Shown here one piece after another: positions 35,601 through 49,600 of a DNA stretch of 64,000 bases; position 1 is the first letter of the stretch, and every line of letters starts with the position of its first letter. This DNA is from Ursus arctos. Lineage: Eukaryota; Chordata; Mammalia; Carnivora; Ursidae. A program made the position numbers and the translations under genes. Location: NCBI RefSeq assembly GCF_023065955.2, contig NW_026622952.1, forward strand, positions 35,909,813-35,973,812. The letters are read 5' to 3'. The notes beneath the pieces are model-generated. The model was given only the letters and a program-made list of their open reading frames with translations, did not search any database and was not told the origin of the DNA.

Positions 35601-38600
35601 TATCCAAATAAAGTTGTACCTTATAAAAGTTCTAATAACTTCTGTCAACTCAGCTTTATGGTCACACGCAGGAGTTGGAGATTAGGTCCACCAAGAAAAC
35701 GATCTGAGGACAGGTGACCTTAGACCATATTAAAACTCAGATCTTATCTCTACTCCAAATACAGCAGGGGCCCAACATGGCGGGACTGCCTTTACCACTC
35801 CCATTCTTAAGGCCTCATGCCAACCAAGGAACACGAAGAAAGATGACAATATCCCCAAAGTTTACCTCTGTGATTTTCACAAAAGCTGAACAATCGCTCA
35901 CTATATTTCGATGAGTGATCAATGCTCCTTTGGGGTTGCCTGAGGAACACACAGGAGCAGAACAAAGTTAAAGTCCATCCAAAAGTGACAGAAATTAAGG
36001 AAGCCCAGAACTCTGTATAATTGGGTTATGCCTCTAGCGTCAGGTGCAACCAGGAAAGCCAAATGTGGAATGACCTTACATTCCAGAACAATCTGCCATC
36101 CTTTACATGAAACATCTTATCTTAAACCACCTTTGTCAACACGGGTGACTTTCAGAGGTCACGGAAGAGGAGAAAATGCAGGAATTTTATTTCTGGAAGT
36201 GAAATGCTGGTTTGTCCCAGGAAATGGGGGAATCTACTGTTGCCTTCCATCAGCGTCTGAGGAAGTACACGGCACGCTCAGATTCTGAGAAGGTCGGATA
36301 CGGCGACGAGGGAGGAGTGCTCGAACCCCTCTGTGTCCTCTGCTTTTGGTCCATCTGTAGCTCAACTAAGTCCCCCTTCACCCGCCATCCAAGAAAGGGG
36401 GCAGGGGGTACACACCTCCAGATACCACTCAGAAGTGACTGCATTTCACAACTTACCCGTAGTCCCACTGGTGAAACAAATGACTGCGAGATCTTCAGGT
36501 GCGGGAGGCTACGGCCCATTTAAAAAAAACAAAACACACACAACCAAGGTGGTATAAGTCAGAACAGAAAGAAAACTGCAAGCCACACGCTAACCCCCCA
36601 GGACCTGTACTAGTCTCGGAGACAACTAGATATTGGAAAGGCTGTAGCAGGGGACTGACAGTAGGAATTTACCTTAGGCCTCTGTCTGTTGGCTCTTCCC
36701 AGGTCCTAAATGAGAAGAGAAAAAAAATCTTAAATGGAAACATTTTCTAAATGTAAAGAAGAAGGTGACATCCAGTCACTTCAAGCTGACTTTACCGTGG
36801 GATTCACTGGCTCAAAGACAGTAGACATTTCATATGAAAGAAACTGGCAATTTCAATGAACCTAAAGAGAAATATTTACACGTTGTTCCCAGACACCATT
36901 TTCCAATTGTCTTCTCTCATATATAAAACCATATAAATGGTATGAGGACTAGTCTTTTTAACAGTATTTACTCACAAGACAGGAATCAGTCTTTGACGAT
37001 GGATTTCTTGTCCCCACTCCCACACCCTCATACGGCCTTTAGTGAAGCCCGGCCCTTAACCGACATCAAACCGAAATCGTAACCCAAGAACTGCAGATGT
37101 TCTGCATCCTCCCGGAATCACCCAATTCCCGGTAACTGGCATGTTCTTCAGTCTGGAGAGAAAAATCAGTCTCTGCCAGATGAAATGCTAGAGGTTCAAA
37201 TATCTGTACTCTCCACATGGCGTGGATTAAAAAAAAAAAAAAAAGGATTTGGGAACCTCCAATTACAAAACAGTCCTCTTGAATGGACACGAAGAGGGGC
37301 AGGCTCGTTTCCGAGGGGCGCGTCTCCCAGCAGCTGGCTCCCTGTCACTACCAGGGGGTCATTTCGATGCTGTTCAGTTCACTGCATACAGGTGTCTCGG
37401 TGGCCACTTTAATTAGCTTTAATTTCTCTAATGAACTATTTATATTCTTTTCCTATTAAAACTGATCGGCTTGAATGAGCATATGCAGTGAGCATGCCTA
37501 GAACTAAGCGGAAATCTGATGAGTGTGCTCAGGGCTCAGGGAGTTTCTACCCAGCATATGGTTTGAAACTGTTTTTTAATCTTAATTACATTTAAATTAT
37601 ATCTATAACAGACCACTGATTCAAAACAGGAACAGTGAAGTCCAAATAGAAGTCAACCAAGAGCTGAAGCAATGGTAATTCTTTCTTTTTTCCCCCAAAA
37701 GAATCTTCATCAGACCCAAATCTCCACCCATCTGTTCAGAATTCTTACATAACTTCAATAGTTACATGTGATTTGATTTTTAATTTATCAGGAACAAACA
37801 TTATCCAAATGAGTGCCCCTCTTGGCCAAGAAAGTCCACAGCCTCAAACCTGTCTGAAGACATCATGCAGAAGAGAGTACAGCAACCATAAAAATAAACA
37901 AGTTGCCATCTTCAGGCTCCAAATGCCAAAAACAAAAAACAAAAAAACCTCAACCAGGAGAAAAGCCGAATTCTAGTTAATGATTAGCATGCTAAAATAT
38001 TTAGGGTGATAAAAACTGCAGCCTAATGAAAATGCATTAAAAAAAATAAGATTCATGAATGAATGGAGGGATGGAGTGATGGACGAGTACATGATGAAAC
38101 AAAAACATGAAAACGCTAGCTGTGGGGTGCTTGGGGTGTACGGCGGTCTACTGTCAGTTCTCTCAACTTGTTTACATGTTTGAAAATTCTCGCAATAAAA
38201 TATCCAAAAAAAGCAAAAATTCCAAATACCAATATTTGTCTTTTTGATACAATGAAACTATCTATTAATATAAACTTGATTATATGATCAACCATAAAGC
38301 CAATTTTAAATCCACTTCTCAAAAATTAACCTTCTGTTTACAAAATTTTTAAAAACCAAGCATGAATCCTATTACACAGGGAAGTGTAGAACAATGTCTT
38401 TTATAAAATAAAGCTTTAATATAAACTTTATATTACGATCTTCACTTGCCTGAATTTTTTCATCTTAAAACTACTTCATTGTAGAGCCGTCGAAAAACAC
38501 CAAAAAATTCCTGTGTGTGTGTATGCGTGTGCACGTGTGCACATGTGTCCGTGGGCATGTTCGTGTGGTGGGGTTAGGGAGAAGGAGGAAAAATGGGGGA

Positions 38601-41600
38601 AATAAAATTATTGTGAGCGGCGATCACAAGTAAAAAAACAAAGTGCGGAAACACTAGGTAAAAAGCTAGTTGTCAGCCTAATTGAAGAGGACAGCACACC
38701 TGTTCTTAGGGACTCAGCTTCTCTGCCAGTGTGTGTGTGTGTACACGTATGAGGCAGAGGCTCTGTTAGAACAAATTACAGTTTCCCTAGGATGGCTAAG
38801 TTCCTCCGGAAAGGCATTACATAGACCCTTGCTTGTAGCCTCCAATTCCTCGCAGAAAGAGAACTATAAATACAATTCGAAACCCTATCTTTAACAGTTC
38901 CAGGAAAATATCTGTAACATTTTCGGAAGGAGAACAACTTACTGTATTTGGCCTATTCCTATGATACGTACCTGGTAAGATCCTCCTCTTACCAGCTTCT
39001 TGGGATTAAACTACTCCAGATCCAACTGGGAGAATCAGATTCTTACATGATGTGATGTCAAACAACCGATTTAAATATGGGCCCCACTCATTTTCCTAGA
39101 ATGGTTACTTTTAAAGTTTTGATTAATGTGCATCTTAAGAAATTTAATATAAAAATAAACCAAATCCAACACCTATGCTGGAAATTCACCAGGATGCTAC
39201 AAAGGCAACTTGGGAAAAAGAATAATGTAGCTGCTCTGTTTTAGAAATAAATCAGTAAGTAAACGGCACAAAAGCCTATAAAGGACATACAAACTTAAAC
39301 TGGAAATTCACACTTCTACCATACAGTGGCATGGCTTGTCAGTACTCCAAAATAAATATGTGAGCATTACAACTTGTTTTATGAGAGTACTTTCTACGTG
39401 ATGGAGCCACAGTGGGGCGTGCACGTAGAATTCTTGCCAGTGAGGAGACAGCAATTTCCACTCTGGGTCTTTTATGGGTTGCTAAGATGACCAACCAGAG
39501 CTGGGATTGCGTGGTTGCACTGGATACCACATTTGAGCCAGAATGGCCTGAGGAACACCCATCAGAGAAGTGGGAAGGATGGCTCACCTCCATCGCCTTC
39601 ATACTGATGATTTCCACGCCACACCTTTTGCCCCGATCCAACAGATCGATGCCATAGGAGTCCATGAGGACGATGATTTTAAGGCCTGGTGTTAACTTAT
39701 TTTCCACACCATCTAATAAGAGGTTGGCCTTCTCTGGCTTGTCAACAAAAACCAGAGAGAGTTCAGCTGGGAAGGAAGAGATACAATGAAGAATGAGCTC
39801 TAAGATATTAAAAGCCTGACTCTATCATATCTGACACCAGGTTATTTTAAGGTCCACAGTCTTTGAATAGAAAGATAGATGTGCATTTAAACATAAAATC
39901 CGGGGGCGCCTGGGTGGCTCAGTCAGTGAAGCATCTGCCTTCGGCTCAGGTCATGATCTCAGGGTCCTGGGATCGAGTCCCATGTTGGGCTCCCTGCTCC
40001 TCGGGGAGTCTGCTTCTTCCTCTCCCTCTGCCCCTCCCCCTGCTCTTGTGTTCTCTCCCTCTCCCTTTCTCTCTCAAATGAATAAAATCTTTAAAAAAAA
40101 TAAACATAAAATCCCTATCAAATCAAATATAACCAAATGTAAAGTCACCAAAATCTAGTTGATAACGAGGCCGACTCCACCCAGAGACCACAGACATACC
40201 TTTGTTGACTATGTAGGTGATTGCTTCCGTTCCAAGGGTATCGTAGAGGGGAATGACCACCATAGAGTAAGCAAAGCATCCCTGTTCAATGATCACCCAC
40301 TAAATGAACAGTAAAGATCGGAGAGAGAAAATGAGATGTCATCATGGAACCACTTCAAGGTGAACACCACTCTAGAGAGATTCAAAGTGGAAACACTAGA
40401 CGTGGCAAAATTAACATCTGTGTGTCTACTACTATGTGCCAGGCACCATGAGGGACTCCTCATGAGAACAAAACACCTGCCCCCTTCTTAGACGGAAAGA
40501 GCAATTTGCCGGGAGAATTGAGGCAAATATGTGAAAAGATAATTAACTGTACAAGAGAGGGACCGACTCGGACACAAGGGAGCCCATGGTGGGTCACCTT
40601 TGCCAGGAAGGTAATGGAGCTCGCCCTTTGCCAGGGCAGCATGGTTTGGACAGATGGAGAGAAAGGCAAGGAGACTCCAGTAGTGGGGATTGCACGACCG
40701 AGAGCAGCAAGGAGGTGGGCGAGCACCCTGGCTGGCCTGCTTGTTCCAACAGGCAAGGCTACAGTGGGCTGGAGCAAGGCTGTGACTAGTGAGGGGCCTG
40801 GCTCCATTCCCCGGGGGACGCACAGCCACAGAGGGCTTCTCGGCAAGGTAGAGGCTCTGGGGTCTGAGGAAGACCAACCTGGCAGCTGTGTGCAGTAGCA
40901 TCTGGGAACTGGGGAAGGAGGGACACACACTTGGGAAAGAAGAAAAATGTTCTGGCAAAATCTCCCCAGAAAAGATGAAGGAAAGATGTGATACAGTAAC
41001 TGGTCACCTTGCCTCTAGACTCAGCAGCCATGTGGCAAGTATTCTGCCTACACGGCAAACATGGTGAGACCAGCCTTTCACTTAAAATCCTTGGCAGCAC
41101 CACCATCCCCAGCCACAGTTCTCGAATCCCCTGCAGAACACCGGCGCACGGCACAGATAAAGGCATAGCTGCTGTGGGAAGGGAGCACGATGCACTCACA
41201 TTCACTTGGCCTGGAACTACTTTCCCCTTTTCTTTCCTGGCACCAATTTCAAGCTACGAACATGGAGGTCAGGTCCAAGCTCCTCAGCTGGGTCATGTGG
41301 TATGTGTGGTCCTGTCCTTCCTGCGCCTCCAAGCTCTAAGATAGGAAAATGCCTCCTTCCCCAACACAGACATGCTGCTTGATGCAAACATGTGGCTGTT
41401 CCTGACATTCCCTTGGCGCCCCCCACCCTCATATCCTTCAACACTCCACTGGGAGGCCACCTCCAGGAAGTCCTCCTTGACTGGGCTCACATAATCCTTT
41501 TTTTCTGTGTCCACGCTTACCACACTACAGAGAAAGCATCAGCTTATGGGCCGGTCTTCCCTCACATGGTACCTTACAAGGAGGATCCAAGTCACTGTTG

Positions 41601-44600
41601 TGCTTCGTGCCTCGCAGCGCCTGGCATACAGCAGGTGCTCAATAAACATTTATTAAACTAGCTGACAAATCCCATTTAAATATAGGAAGGAACTTACTCT
41701 GTGAAGTAGGGAATACCTGTCCTAGGGACAGATTCATTATAAAATTCCATTCATGCAATAATCTTGGATGTGTTCCCTTGAATAAGTTTTACTTGAAATG
41801 AAAGAAACTAAATTTCATGAGCCTGGTCATGGTCCAGCTATGGAAAACGCTGTTTTTCCCTTACTAATACATAAAACTGTGGGAAACCATTCTCTTTTAT
41901 AAAACAGTTGGTAGCCCAGGGATGGAGCCAACACGTCTTTTGGACACAAGAATCAATTCAATTTCTTCAAGCTTAGCTGCTTGAATTTTTCCAAGCCAAG
42001 TCATGCCACTAATTTGCTCACGAACGCTATAAGCAACAGCTCCAAAAGAGCTTCTCGTGTAAACTGACCTTGAATGCAAGGATTTGCAGAAGCACCATGC
42101 AGGGGCCTTGACAGCCAGACAGACTGCACGCCCACATTAAGGCTGACTCAACATCAAGGCACTTTCCCTGCTGCCCATGGTATTTTAAACTTGGTAAAAT
42201 GATCAGAGGGCAAGTCCCTACCTTCCAGAGAGCTAAGAGGAGAGTCTGCAACTGACAAAAATATGTCCAAATTTCTCTACAATTTACAGATGCTATTTTT
42301 CTAATCACAGACAGAAGCCTTAAGGTAAGAAGATTTCTTTGTGAGCTATTTGTTCTAATAACCTCCGTTAGTTTTTGTTTGGGACCTGGTTTTAAAAAAA
42401 ACAAAAACCAATAATCCAAAAAGTGATTTTTTGTTTTCCCCCATATAAGGCCAAGGAGGCCCCGGCTTGGGTTTTCATAGGTGGCACTTCCTTCTTTTTT
42501 TTTTTTTTAATTTATATATTTTTATTTAAATTCAATTAACATATAATGTATTCTTAGTTTCAGAGGTAGAGGTCAGTGTTGCATCAGTCTTATATAACAC
42601 CCACTGCTCATTCCATCACGTGCCCTCCTTAATGCCCATCACCCAGTTACCCCATCCCCCTATGCCCCTCCCCTCCAGTAACCCTCAGTTTGTTTCTTAT
42701 GGTTAAGAGTCTCCTATGATTTGTCTCCCTCACTAATTTCATCTTGTTTTATTTTTTCCTCTCTTCCCCTATGATCCTCTGTTTTGTTTCTTAAATTCCA
42801 CATATCAGTGAGATCATATGATAATTGTGTCACTTTCTAAGGAATAACACAGAGACATATTCTCAGTAGTGATCAGAGCACAAAATCGGGTCCCGAGCAA
42901 AGGTAGGTGTGAACTCCCAACTGGCTTTTCCATCTGAGAACTCTCAACACCACATGCAATTGGGTGTCTAATGGTCAATACCTCAGGTCTGTTCTGAGCG
43001 AAGATGCCAATGAACTGATCCGGGGCAGCCTTGAAGCCCTTCTGGATGAGTGCTGAGCCCACACACTCGGACATCTCTGCAACCTAGAACGGAGAGGATG
43101 AACATCAGGAACCGTGTCAGGCCCAACACAGGGAGCAAAGCTCACTGGGTGAAAAGCAGCACCGCCCCGAGGAGGAGAGCAGGAGCAAACAGGCATTTAG
43201 CTCTACATTTCTGTAAAACGCAAGGCTTGATTCACCAGAACTCACTATTAAGGGAACTGATCATAGGAATCGTCCTGCAAAGCAGACGAGTCGGATTCCG
43301 AGAGCTGCAGGTCACAGATCACTGGATGCCAGGCCTTCTTACACACTTCTAATTTATACGTTAGCTTTATAAAATTACAAAGGTAATCCAAGGACACAGA
43401 ATTATTATTATTATTACGATGATGATGATGACAATTTGTAGTTATAGAGAGCAGCAAAGCAGCCAAAACTTGTCATTTGCTACAAACACAGAAATAGCAA
43501 ATTTGGGGGACACCTTCAAAAAACTTGTAACAATTTTAACAAAAATAAATAAATAAGAAAATACTCTTATTGTAAGTAAAAATAGGTAGATTCATAAAAA
43601 TTAGGTAGAACTTATAAACCTGCGCCCGTCCTCTCCCCATTCCTATCCCAAAGTAACTAAAAAAAAATTTTTTTTCATCTTAAAATTTGGAATAATTTTC
43701 TTGATTCTCAGTTGGTGGCTTCTCAAGAGCACTATGAAATCGCACCCACGCCCGCAGGGAGTAAAGCCACCTGTTATGGCCCCAAACTCTGTTTGTTCAC
43801 CACCGCGCTCCGCCTACGGGGACGAGAGCTGACACAGGTGAGGTGACAGCAAGAATATGTTTATTGTGTTTCTACCCACAGCCTGTTTCACAACCTCTGC
43901 TCGCATGTCAGGGATGGGAACCCGTGAAATGTTGCCGTGGTTTGCAGAGCCTATTAGGACAATCTGCAGGCATTTCTAGCTCTAGAAAGAGGCTCCATAC
44001 CTCTCTTCAGAAAACCTCAAAGGGGTTCCTAGCCCCGCCAAGGTCAGAGTCACTAAGCTAACGGAAAGACTTGAATGTACACATCCAGAGCTGGCTTCTG
44101 TGAGTCTAGTTTTAGATCTTCCCCAGCCTCTGGCTGAAATGTACAAAACACAGATTAACACCTTCCGAAACCGCAGTGATTTTCAGTCCGCCTCGAAAAA
44201 TCCAACCTGCCAGGGACCTGTCTTCTCTGCCTTCCGGCCAGCATGTAACAGAAGGAATCAGACAGCACTTGGGGATCCTGCGAGGCCTTAAGCCCACCAC
44301 ACAATATGATGTGTCCAACACACATCAACTGTTTATACACCACGCGTGAAAACGAGGAAGCTCAGCAACTACTTTATTTTGGCTCTGGTAAAGCAGAATA
44401 AAAGCGGCAAGTTCCCTCTGGTCCCTGCGGCTGCACAGCTCATCACTCCTTCCACAAGAAAGGAACGCCAAGCTGCTTGGCCTCTCTGCTCTCTGTCAAG
44501 AGCTACGTAAGCAAAGCCCTTCTGCATCGCATCGATCCTCAGAGGAGGGAAGGGGAAGAAAACGTGGTGTGTGTCTCAGTCTAGGGAGGGCCGGCCAGCA

Positions 44601-46622
44601 CGCGTCCTGAGCTGGCTTCGGGGCTCCTCGTGACCGCCCCGTCACGTACGCTCCAGAGCAAGCCAGCGGCCAGACACAACCTTCACACCAAATATGGAAG
44701 GAGGAGGCTCGTTTGTATTCATGAATGCCACAGGATGGCCTGCCCCTAGAGCAGGGAGCCACTTCCTGGACAGCTGTGCTGGAAACGAAACGCAGCAGAG
44801 TAGACACTGCCAGTGGCTCCCATACACCCTTGGGGTCCTACTTCCACAGGGAGGAACAGGGGCTTCGAGACGTCCTGTCGTCATGATAAAAACACAAAGC
44901 CATGTCTTCCGGCTCTGCTCCTTGCCACCAGAAACTATTTAAACATCTGCAGCTGTGGACCAGTTGGGACTGCAGAGGGACAAGAATAAATCCACCCAGA
45001 TCCCAGCTTCCTCTGTGCTTATACCGTAATGCAGGTGTCGCCTCTGAGCATCTGTACTGCTCGCCATGGCTGCCATGGAGTTCAATGTCACACAGTCTCA
45101 AGTTGCTCAGGTTCATACGACACACCGAAGAGCCCGAAACCAGAAGATGTGAACCTCAGTTCTGGTCCTGTGTCTGCCACTAATCAGCTGTGACCTCGAG
45201 CGAGTCCCATCTTTTCCTAGGGGATGTTTTCTCATCTATAAAATGAGAGAGGTGCTCTATATTGGGGCTTCTCAATCTCTCCAATATCCTGCAAGGCAGA
45301 GGACAATTTCTATCCCCCCACGAGCTCTGGGAGAGAGTCACCTGCTTTAAGCACATTTCTAGAATGTTATCTTAGAGTTATATTTTACTCCACAATGCAC
45401 CCACTTAAGTTCTACAAGAAAGTGCTTTTGAACCACCAATTGTTACTCAACCAGTTTCTCCCAAATCTTTGTGTAACTCTTCTTCCTTTGGACGCTGCAC
45501 GTTTACCCCAGAGCTCTGAGCCAGTCCAGAGCACAGACTCTGTAGCAAGTTTACAGCCCTCACAGTCAGTGCCTCTAAGATCAGACGGATTTCAGCCCCA
45601 TGGCATCCATGAGGACCCACAGAGCAGAAAACTCACCTGTTTGTATGAAAGCCATTCATAGGGTTGGTCTGGCTTCCGAGAGCCTAAACAAGGGCCATTA
45701 TCTAAAAAAAGAAAAAAACAAAAAACAAAAAAAGGGTTTAATGTGCATAAATATTCCAATTTGTATCCCACTTCATTCTACAAAGTATCAGGTAGACTTT
45801 GATCCCCAGATTAGAAATAAGGAGTTCAGATTGGAAATGTGTTCTCCCTGGGTTTTGGTCTGATTTTTTATTTGTTTCTATTTTGTTTCTTAAATGGGGC
45901 AGGAGAAGACGAAAAATAAGAGGACATGAAGCAGGGGCGCCCGGGTGGCTCAGTTGGTTAAGCATCTGCCTTTGGCTCAGGTCATGATCTCAGGGTCCTG
46001 GGATCGAGCCCTACGTAGGGCTCCCAGCTCAGCAGAGAGTCTGCTTCTCCCTCTACCCTTCCCCCCTGCTCGTGATCTCTCTCACTCTCTCACTCAAATA
46101 AATAAATAAATAAAAGGATATGAGGCCAATAAAATTTATTAATTCTTCCATACCTTATTGGTTTGGAAAGGAGTCAGTAGCTGCATGGTATAGAAATCCT
46201 GGTGTGGGTTTTCAGAAAAATCCCTCAAAATTTCTGAACTGTAAAGCATTCTCAGAATGTAAAACGGAAAATATGACTCTTAAATGCCCAAATTCTGATG
46301 ACCTGGGATGTACTTACACAGGTGAAGTCTTATTTGTAGAGAAACAAAAATGAGGAAAAGGTGCAAAATAAAGAGAAAATAAGTGGGTATATGTGAAAGC
46401 AAAAATTAAGAAATATCAGGATGTGTCCTGATTCTAACTTAGGTACTGAATAAGCAGGAAGCAAGAAAACCCATATTAAGCATTCACGCTAAGGGCTAGC
46501 TCAGTAATAAATACCACTCGAACCATTTATATTTGGAATTGTGGGAGTTTCCTTCTACAGATTAAATCCATGCTAACTTTATGCTCAGTTTGTAGTTGTT
46601 GAATGAAATGCTATGTCCACCT

Positions 46623-46653
<31 letters not shown>

Positions 46654-49600
46654 AAGAAAGAAAAAAAAAAGAAAAAGCTGCCATGTTCCGATGATCAGAG
46701 CTGACCACATACGAGAATGCTTCCTAACTAAAACACGGGCTCGCCCGCCAGCTCTGTGTTAAGCCGGGCCTTGTAGCTCCTTCTACAGGGCATTTTTGGT
46801 CATCTCCCCTCTGCATTTCTGTTTTGAGACTGTAACGTCTGTGGCTCCCCCATTCTGGGTTTGAGTGTCAGCTGAGGTGTCCTGATTCAGTTTGGGGGCC
46901 TGAGGACGGGGGTAGGAAAACAAGAGCATGGCCCCTTTGGCAGCCCTGATGAGGCTGGGCGTATGACGCAGAGTTATGCCTGGAGAAGAGAAGTGGGCTG
47001 CGCGTGTACGGGTCAGTTGTGAGGACCGGGAGGACCCAGGCTGGACCGATTCACTGCTTCACACCGACTTCTGGCTGTCTCTACTGCAGCCTTGGTGAAA
47101 ACCCAAAGAGCACAAAGCACCTCGTTCTCAGACCCCCTGCCACTCACAGGGACTGTGATAAAGACCAGGCAAGTTCCATCAGAAGTTGTTTTCAGACATG
47201 TCACATATGAAATAATGTTATTTTATTCTCCAAGAACAGGGATTGGCAATATATACGCTTCGGCCAAATCAAGCCTGCCACCTGTTTTGTGAACGCAGTC
47301 TTACTGGAACACAGCCTTATTCATTCATTTGCATATTATCTAAGACCTTCAGCCAAGCAGGCTTAACAGAGACCACGTGGCCCAAAGAGCCTACATATTT
47401 ACTATCTGGCCCTTTACAGAAAAGGTTTGCAGACCCCAGCTCCAGGCCAGTGGGCACTTAAAAAAATACATATCAAGGCCCTACTAACAAAAATTTTTTT
47501 AAACTTTTTTAAAAATTTAAATTCAATGAACTAACATATCATGTATGATTTGTTTCAGGGGTACGTCAGTGATTCATCAGTCTTACATAATACCCAGTGC
47601 TCTCCACAACACATACCCTCCCCAATGTCCATCATCCAGCCAAATTTTGATATAATTGGACAGGGATGGGGCCTGGACCTCAGTATTTTTTCAAAATTCC
47701 CCAGGTGATACTGCAGGGCAGCCAGGGATGAGAATCCACGGATTCACAGGCAGAGGGTCTCTCCTTCTAAGTGGCTCCCTCTTTATGTACGTATAGTTTG
47801 AAAAGACGAGGTTTAAAAACTCCATGCTGGCTTCTCCTGTCATTCAACAAAAAAAGATGCTGGTTTTTGCTCTCCTATAAAGGCTTAAAGCCTTAATGTT
47901 ATGGTAGTCTAGGAAAATTCAAGCTTAGAATAAGGGTGCCTGGGTGGCTCAGTCAGTTGAGCGTCTGTCTTTGGCTCAGGTCATGATCCCAGTGTCCTAG
48001 GATCGAGTCCTGCATCGGGCTCCTTGTTCAGTGGGGAGCCAGCTTCTCCCTCTCCCTCTCCCTCTGCCTGCTGCTCCCCCTGCTCGTGCTCTCTCTCTCT
48101 GTCAAATAAATAAATAAAATCTTTAAAAAAAAAAAGAAAAAAAAGCTTAGAATAAAAAGCTCCTCTGGAAAAAAAAAAAGAAGGCAGCAAAGTGACCTGT
48201 GAAGCAGCTTCCTTCAATCAATAAAGGTTAAGAAGAGTGAACTTTGTTTTCTTCAACTTCTCTGAAACATTCATATAAGACTTTCATTTTCTAAGTAGAG
48301 AAAGTGACCCAAAAAAATTTTTTTTAAGTCACTGTCTTAAGGTCAGAGGAGTCAGAAGTATAATGTAAGTCACTGTATGACCAGGATGAATTCATTCTCT
48401 GCTGCCAATGAGAAAAATGTAAAAACATTTCTACACATGACTTTGTGATAGTGGTAAGGATTCTATATACATATATATACATATATAAATACTTAATATA
48501 TAAATATTTTGAAGTGGCCGTATGGATATTTACTATCACAGACAAACCTTGACCCTGACATTAACTTTGAAGAAGTTCATAATATAGAAATAAGTTTGCT
48601 TTCCCTTTAGAGTGGGGCTTAATGAATCTGTTACAGGAATACTGGGTCAAAAACGCATTAGAGCAATCCAAAGTTACCAGTACCCAGTTTAAAATTTAAA
48701 AAAAGGCACTTCTGAGCACATAGTACATGCAACACGTTATGGGGACAGAGACGGCAACAGCACACAGTCAGGGGACCATAGTCTAGCTAGCAGTAGCAAA
48801 AATAAAAGCTAACCACCAAAAGACTTAAGTAACAAACCATGGATTCCAGAGACCATTTCTAGGGAATAACCTGGAACAAGCCAAAATGAAGAGGCTAAAA
48901 CACAAAGAGCAGTGTGGGAAGCAGAAGGTACTCGCTCCATCACTGAGGCCACATGAATGCAGCACGTACTGTGTGCCAGGCCATGTGCCAGCGCCGAGAC
49001 AAGAGATGGCGCCCTGTTCAAGGAGCCCTGGCGAGTGGGACAGGGCAGCAGGTGAAGGCCTCTGCTCCCTGGAGGGGCTATTACAGAAATAGGTACAAGA
49101 TGCTGGGGGAAACACCTCACCTGGAGGCAGGAGATGAAAACGACAGACTAGAGCGGCCTTACAGAACAGATCGAAATGCAGTAGGAGCTGTACAGGATAG
49201 GAGTAAGCACATAGCAGGCACCCTGGGCTGGAGCTGGGGAAGAAGAGGCTTTACAATCAGGGAAAAGACAAGCGCACAAAGGCGTGTGGCTGTGAGAAAG
49301 GGGAGGGGGTCCTAGTTTTGCAGGAAGTTCAGCGTAACTCGAGGAGGGTCTACCCGGAGCCTGGCAGGGAGAGAGGCCGAAGGGCAGGCAGGAGCCAGGA
49401 GTGCGGGTGGGCCTCTCAGGCCTCCTTTAGAAGGGAAGTGTGGTCCCGTGAGAAAACACTTGCAAAGTGTCTCACAGAACACTGCTTCCTTGGGATGTTG
49501 CTGTTTATTTCTCAAAATACGGGTCTCATGGTCAAGTAGGTTTGAAAATGTTGGATCGGGCCCCATTAAACCTGTCTTTTGACCTCAGGAAATGTCAGAG

